This document shows positions 62,671 to 64,000 of a stretch of 64,000 nt of DNA, in pieces (positions within the stretch are counted from its first letter, which is position 1; each line of letters begins with the position of its first letter). The position numbers were made by a program, and so were the translations under genes. The notes below the pieces were generated by a model. The model saw only the letters and a list, made by a program, of their open reading frames with translations. It made no database searches and was not told the origin of the DNA. This stretch comes from Pomphorhynchus laevis (Eukaryota > Acanthocephala > Palaeacanthocephala > Echinorhynchida > Pomphorhynchidae). Where the stretch lies: the NCBI GenBank assembly GCA_012934845.2, contig WNNJ02000864.1, positions 1 through 64,000 on the forward strand, read 5' to 3'.

Positions 62671-64000
62671 AATTCACGCGGAATGGTTTCACTCTCGTTT
62701 AATAATATTAATATTTATTAATATTAATATTAACACGAGTAGAGGAATATGGGTTGAAATTTGATAGCATTGCAGTTCCCCTGATGATATTTAATCCTTA
62801 TTCTTATACATTCTATGGTTTTTATTATTTAGTTCACAAAAATTAACTGATCTTATTTGTTCTACCTACAAGTTATTATTGACTTTGTTTCCCCGTTCGG
62901 TTTAAAACCATTCGGTTAAAGTATCTGTCAGAAATACTAAAACCACATATTATTGATACGACATTATTTTTCAAGCAAATTTGGTAAATTTTTTCTTTTT
63001 CTTATAACCTAGTAGTATAAATCAACAAAATATTTTTTTTAAAATAAATTTAAATTATTAAGCGGAAATATTTAAGGATGGATAATAAACAATATGGTTA
63101 TTAAAATAGGATACAGTAGATAATCGAATTTCATCAGAGGAAATACGACATTAGCGTGTATTTGGCCACGGTGCTATGTTGGGTCGAGAAATATAGACCG
63201 AAACACAATAGCATAGCAGTTTTACTTGATGATCTCTTATCCTTATTCTGATACAACGACTCTTATTTATTAATCAATTCATAAAAATTGATTTTTTTAA
63301 ATTCAAACTTTATATAAATATAACTTTTATAAAATCTTATATAATTATTTATTTCTACTGATGACTTCTAATCCTTATTATGATATAAACAAAATTCGAT
63401 AGAGACAAAATCTGAAATTATTTTTATGAATTATTCAATTCATAAATTGAATTGAATAATTCAATAATTTTGAAAGTTTAAAAATTGCATTTTATTTTAA
63501 ATTTCAATTTAATAATCAATATAAAATCATATATAAACCTTATATAATTATATGTTATTTATCTTTATATTTATATGATATGATTGGCTTTTATTTTTGA
63601 TTAATTAAATAATATTTAATAAATTCCATGTAATATAAATATTAATTATATAAAATCCTGTATAATTATTTACAATTTATAATTATGCATCTTTATTTTT
63701 AATTTATAAATGGTATAAAATACGTAGATTCAGTTAACTGATCTGATTTGTTTCACTGACAAGTTATTATTGACCTGTGGACTTTGTTTTTCTGGTAGTA
63801 AAAAAATTAAAAAATAAATTAATTAAAAAATTAATTAATTTTTAAGTAACTTAATTTTTGTTTACAATTTTAATAAAAAATTATATCGTTATATAAATAA
63901 ATAAATTATAAATTATAATTTATAATAATAAATTATATCGTTATATAAAATAATATATAATTATCTATTATTTATCTTTATTTCTATTTATATTTAGTAT
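62671..64000. other. AT-rich end of window with minus-strand family R copies
   Basis: No gene was seen. Pieces of family R in reverse orientation lie at about 62,745-62,890 (AACTGATC then ACAAGTTATTATTGAC) and 63,200-63,775 (ATCAATTCATAAAAATTGAT near 63,275; ATACGTAGATTCAGTTAACT near 63,720, then GATCTGATTTGTTTCACTGA). The second, about 570 bp, is the longest copy seen. Confidence 0.55.

Overview
The window is eukaryotic, AT-rich and dominated by retroelements. An invertebrate animal fits best. One host gene is recognisable by its introns: a VIP36-type L-type lectin with two introns under 50 bp, GT-AG borders and exact codon phasing. Abundant non-LTR retrotransposons, Penelope-like elements and a Mag-like Ty3/gypsy element with very short LTRs also point to an invertebrate. 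I cannot name the species. I saw no prokaryotic operons, rRNA or tRNA genes.

Layout. Positions 1-24,013 are a stack of non-LTR elements abutting one another, often at (ATT)n tracts. They fall into families I label A to E. A and B are sister CR1/L2-like families with a 3' stem-loop. C is CR1-like. D is a two-ORF APE-endonuclease family; its complete copy is at 10,750-15,218. E is a one-ORF family with a C-terminal restriction-like endonuclease; its complete copy is at 15,219-18,626. An orphan single-exon glycoprotein gene (8,763-9,542) survives between LINEs. At 24,741-29,196 a gypsy-type LTR element with a 5-bp target duplication sits in an older LINE. At 29,535-30,420 there is a diverged tandem repeat with coding-like similarity. 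At 30,440-43,410 more A, B, D, E and F copies occur, including a decayed D element split by two later insertions. From 43.4 kb onward the DNA is very AT-rich with few genes: Penelope-like fragments, a fragment of a second endonuclease-bearing retroelement, an old F copy, dispersed AT-rich repeats and the lectin gene (54,780-58,049).

Most notable points: (1) the APE-type element (D) and the restriction-endonuclease-type element (E) share an N-terminal Cys-rich domain, a roughly 23-bp 5' UTR block and a similar 3' end before (ATT)n. (2) The lectin exons join in perfect phase, but exon 5 lies on the opposite strand, beside one arm of a 483-bp inverted repeat. (3) A hammerhead-ribozyme-like core lies in about 85-bp inverted arms near Penelope-like fragments. 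All function calls come from reading translations by eye; no database search was run.
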